Source of the DNA: CALLMJ01 sp964493765
GTDB lineage: Bacteria; Bacteroidota; Bacteroidia; J057; CALLMJ01
Direction of reading: 5' to 3'
Length of the DNA stretch: 7,002 nt
Assembly: GCA_964493765.1 (NCBI GenBank)
Contig: CAZBPK010000180.1
Location: 1-7,002, forward strand
This document shows positions 5,977 to 7,002 of the stretch, in pieces. How positions within the stretch are numbered: the first letter of the stretch is position 1; the number at the start of each line of letters is the position of its first letter. Below the pieces are notes generated by a model. That model saw only the letters and a list, made by a program, of their open reading frames with translations. It was not told the DNA's origin and did no database searches. Position numbers and translations under genes: made by a program.

Positions 5977-7002
5977 TCAATCCGTTTTGATGAGTTTTAT
6001 GTTCCAGTGGTCTTTGGGGGTAATTACTTTTAATGTGTACATTCCTGAACTCAGATTTTTTAGATACAAACTATGTTCCGAGCTGCCTTTAGGAAAATCC
6101 CAATGCGATTGAAACACTTCTTTACCGTTCATATCGTATAAAAATAGTTGTGCAGGTGTATCCTCTTGAACTTGCACTTTAAGTTCCAATTGTTCTTTGA
6201 ACGGATTAGGATAAGCCATGAATTGAGTACTTCCTTCCATCCATAAGTAAACCACATTAGAGAGTTCTGTTTTACCGTTCCAGTCTACGCTTTGCACCCA
6301 GTAAGTATAATTCCCTGGTTCTAAGTTAGGGTCTATAAGTTCATAGGAATGGGGCTGATGATCGTTATAAGCGGCGGGGATTACGTGAGCTACACTTGCA
6401 TAGGCTCTATCTTTTGAACGATAAATTTCGTAATAACTTATATTATACTCTTCGCTGTGGTACCATTTTAATAAGGCTTTACCTTCTTCATACCAACTGG
6501 CTTGTAATTTTAAAGAAGACAGGGGCAAAGGGTTGCAAATGATATTTTTCTCCATGTCAGCGCCATCTAAAGGACCTCCACGGTACTTATCAGAAATTAT
6601 AGTTGGAGGAGGACAGACCGTTTTTTCCATGTCGTGCCCATCATACGGACCGCCGTTATATTTGTTAGAGACGATAAGTATAGGGGGACAAGCCTGTTGT
6701 TCCATGTCATGTCCATCATAAGGACCACCGTTATATTTATTAGAGACGATGATAATAGGCGGGCAAGCCTGTTGTATAGAAGCGTGCCCATCATAAGGAC
6801 CTCCTAAAAACTTGTTAGAAACGATAATTGTGGGGCAACTGGTTTTTTCCATGTCTGCACCATCATAGGGACCGCCGTTATATTTATTAGAAACGATAAC
6901 AATAGGAGGGCAACTCTGTTGCTCTATGTCTGCTCCATCATAAGGACCGCCGTTATATTTATTAGAAACGATAACGATAGGGGGGCAAGCCTGTTGCTCC
7001 AT
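5977..7002 (-). CDS. T9SS-secreted protein with 25-residue Cys/Gly-rich tandem repeats, 5'-partial
   Basis: The 341 visible codons hold three parts. Residues 1-149 are six tandem units of 24-25 residues (CPPIVIVSNKY, then NGGPYDG, then an acidic linker and ME[QK][QT]). Residues about 164-253 look like one fibronectin-III-like domain (ALLKWYHSEE, YYEIYRS, YTYWVQSVDWNG). Residues about 263-341 are a type A T9SS sorting domain: YPNPF at 264-268, then LFLYDMNGKEVF, LSSGMYTLKV and KLIK. The product should therefore cross the outer membrane and be released or anchored on the cell surface. The Met codon at the window edge falls at the repeat position where units 5 and 6 also have Met, so it is probably internal; the real start and signal peptide lie outside. 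G+C is clearly above that of the sensor gene. The sorting domain is secure; the job of the repeats is unknown. An adhesive or structural beta-rich stalk is my inference. Confidence 0.85.
   Translation of the reverse strand: MEQQACPPIVIVSNKYNGGPYDGADIEQQSCPPIVIVSNKYNGGPYDGADMEKTSCPTIIVSNKFLGGPYDGHASIQQACPPIIIVSNKYNGGPYDGHDMEQQACPPILIVSNKYNGGPYDGHDMEKTVCPPPTIISDKYRGGPLDGADMEKNIICNPLPLSSLKLQASWYEEGKALLKWYHSEEYNISYYEIYRSKDRAYASVAHVIPAAYNDHQPHSYELIDPNLEPGNYTYWVQSVDWNGKTELSNVVYLWMEGSTQFMAYPNPFKEQLELKVQVQEDTPAQLFLYDMNGKEVFQSHWDFPKGSSEHSLYLKNLSSGMYTLKVITPKDHWNIKLIKTD
6556..7002 (-). repeat. Tandem 75-bp coding repeat array, six units
   Basis: Six head-to-tail units are visible: 7002-6928, 6927-6853, 6852-6781 (one codon shorter), 6780-6706, 6705-6631 and 6630-6556. 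A degenerate seventh start (MEKNIICNPL) runs into the next domain. Each unit keeps one Cys followed by Pro, a hydrophobic strand (IVIVS), Lys plus an aromatic residue, GGP and DG. Many differences between units are synonymous (GGC/GGT/GGA for Gly, CCT/CCC/CCG for Pro), which suggests selection on the protein. The array reaches the window edge, so its full copy number is unknown. Confidence 0.95.

Noticed and set aside
6533..6721. Open frame of 62 codons on the plus strand within the repeat array
   Set aside because: It is the antisense shadow of the 25-residue repeats and has the same periodicity. It has no start context or known domain.
6597..6794. Alternative minus-strand frame of 65 codons in the repeat array
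   Set aside because: It is an out-of-frame reading of the same repeats; the main frame carries the T9SS domain and is clearly the real one.
6556..7002. CRISPR-like regular repetition
   Set aside because: The 75-bp units are contiguous, coding and diverged throughout, with no unique spacers between identical repeats.
6556..7002. Multi-core RiPP precursor, such as a graspetide or lanthipeptide
   Set aside because: The units lack known core motifs, no modifying enzyme gene is in the window, and the array is fused to a folded domain and a T9SS signal typical of surface proteins. The missing N terminus leaves a small doubt.

Overview
The window looks like chromosomal DNA of a member of the Bacteroidota, possibly Cytophaga- or Flavobacterium-like; genus cannot be judged. 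Three things support this. Two genes encode secreted proteins ending in a type A type IX secretion (T9SS) sorting domain. Another encodes a Reg_prop/Y_Y_Y (two-component regulator propeller) protein. The gaps hold matches to the Bacteroidota -7 promoter box TAnnTTTG, without Shine-Dalgarno sequences. DNA is AT-rich, but unevenly: sampled 60-base lines run from about 20-23% G+C in the sensor gene to about 45% in the repeat gene.

All four genes lie on the minus strand, so transcription runs from right to left. From right to left: (1) 7002-5977, the 3' part of a gene for a surface or secreted protein made of 25-residue Cys/Gly-rich tandem repeats, a fibronectin-III-like domain and a T9SS signal. 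It runs off the right edge and ends at a clear terminator. (2) 5825-4335, a complete glycerol kinase gene (glpK) with its own promoter. (3) 4210-2081, a 709-residue secreted protein with a signal peptide, about seven repeats of about 70 residues that suggest a beta-propeller, an Ig-like segment and a T9SS signal, followed by a strong terminator. (4) 2000-1, the 5' part of a Reg_prop sensor gene that runs off the left edge and carries a single -1 frameshift near 1584-1599.

The genes look like separate transcription units: there is a strong hairpin terminator after (1) and after (3), and a promoter-like box before (2), (3) and perhaps (4). No operon logic ties glycerol kinase to its neighbours; no glycerol facilitator or glycerol-3-phosphate dehydrogenase gene is present. 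Two T9SS cargo genes and a periplasm-facing sensor fit an envelope-rich Bacteroidota region. I see no tRNA, rRNA, CRISPR, insertion sequence or phage gene. The least explained element is the repeat array at the right edge.
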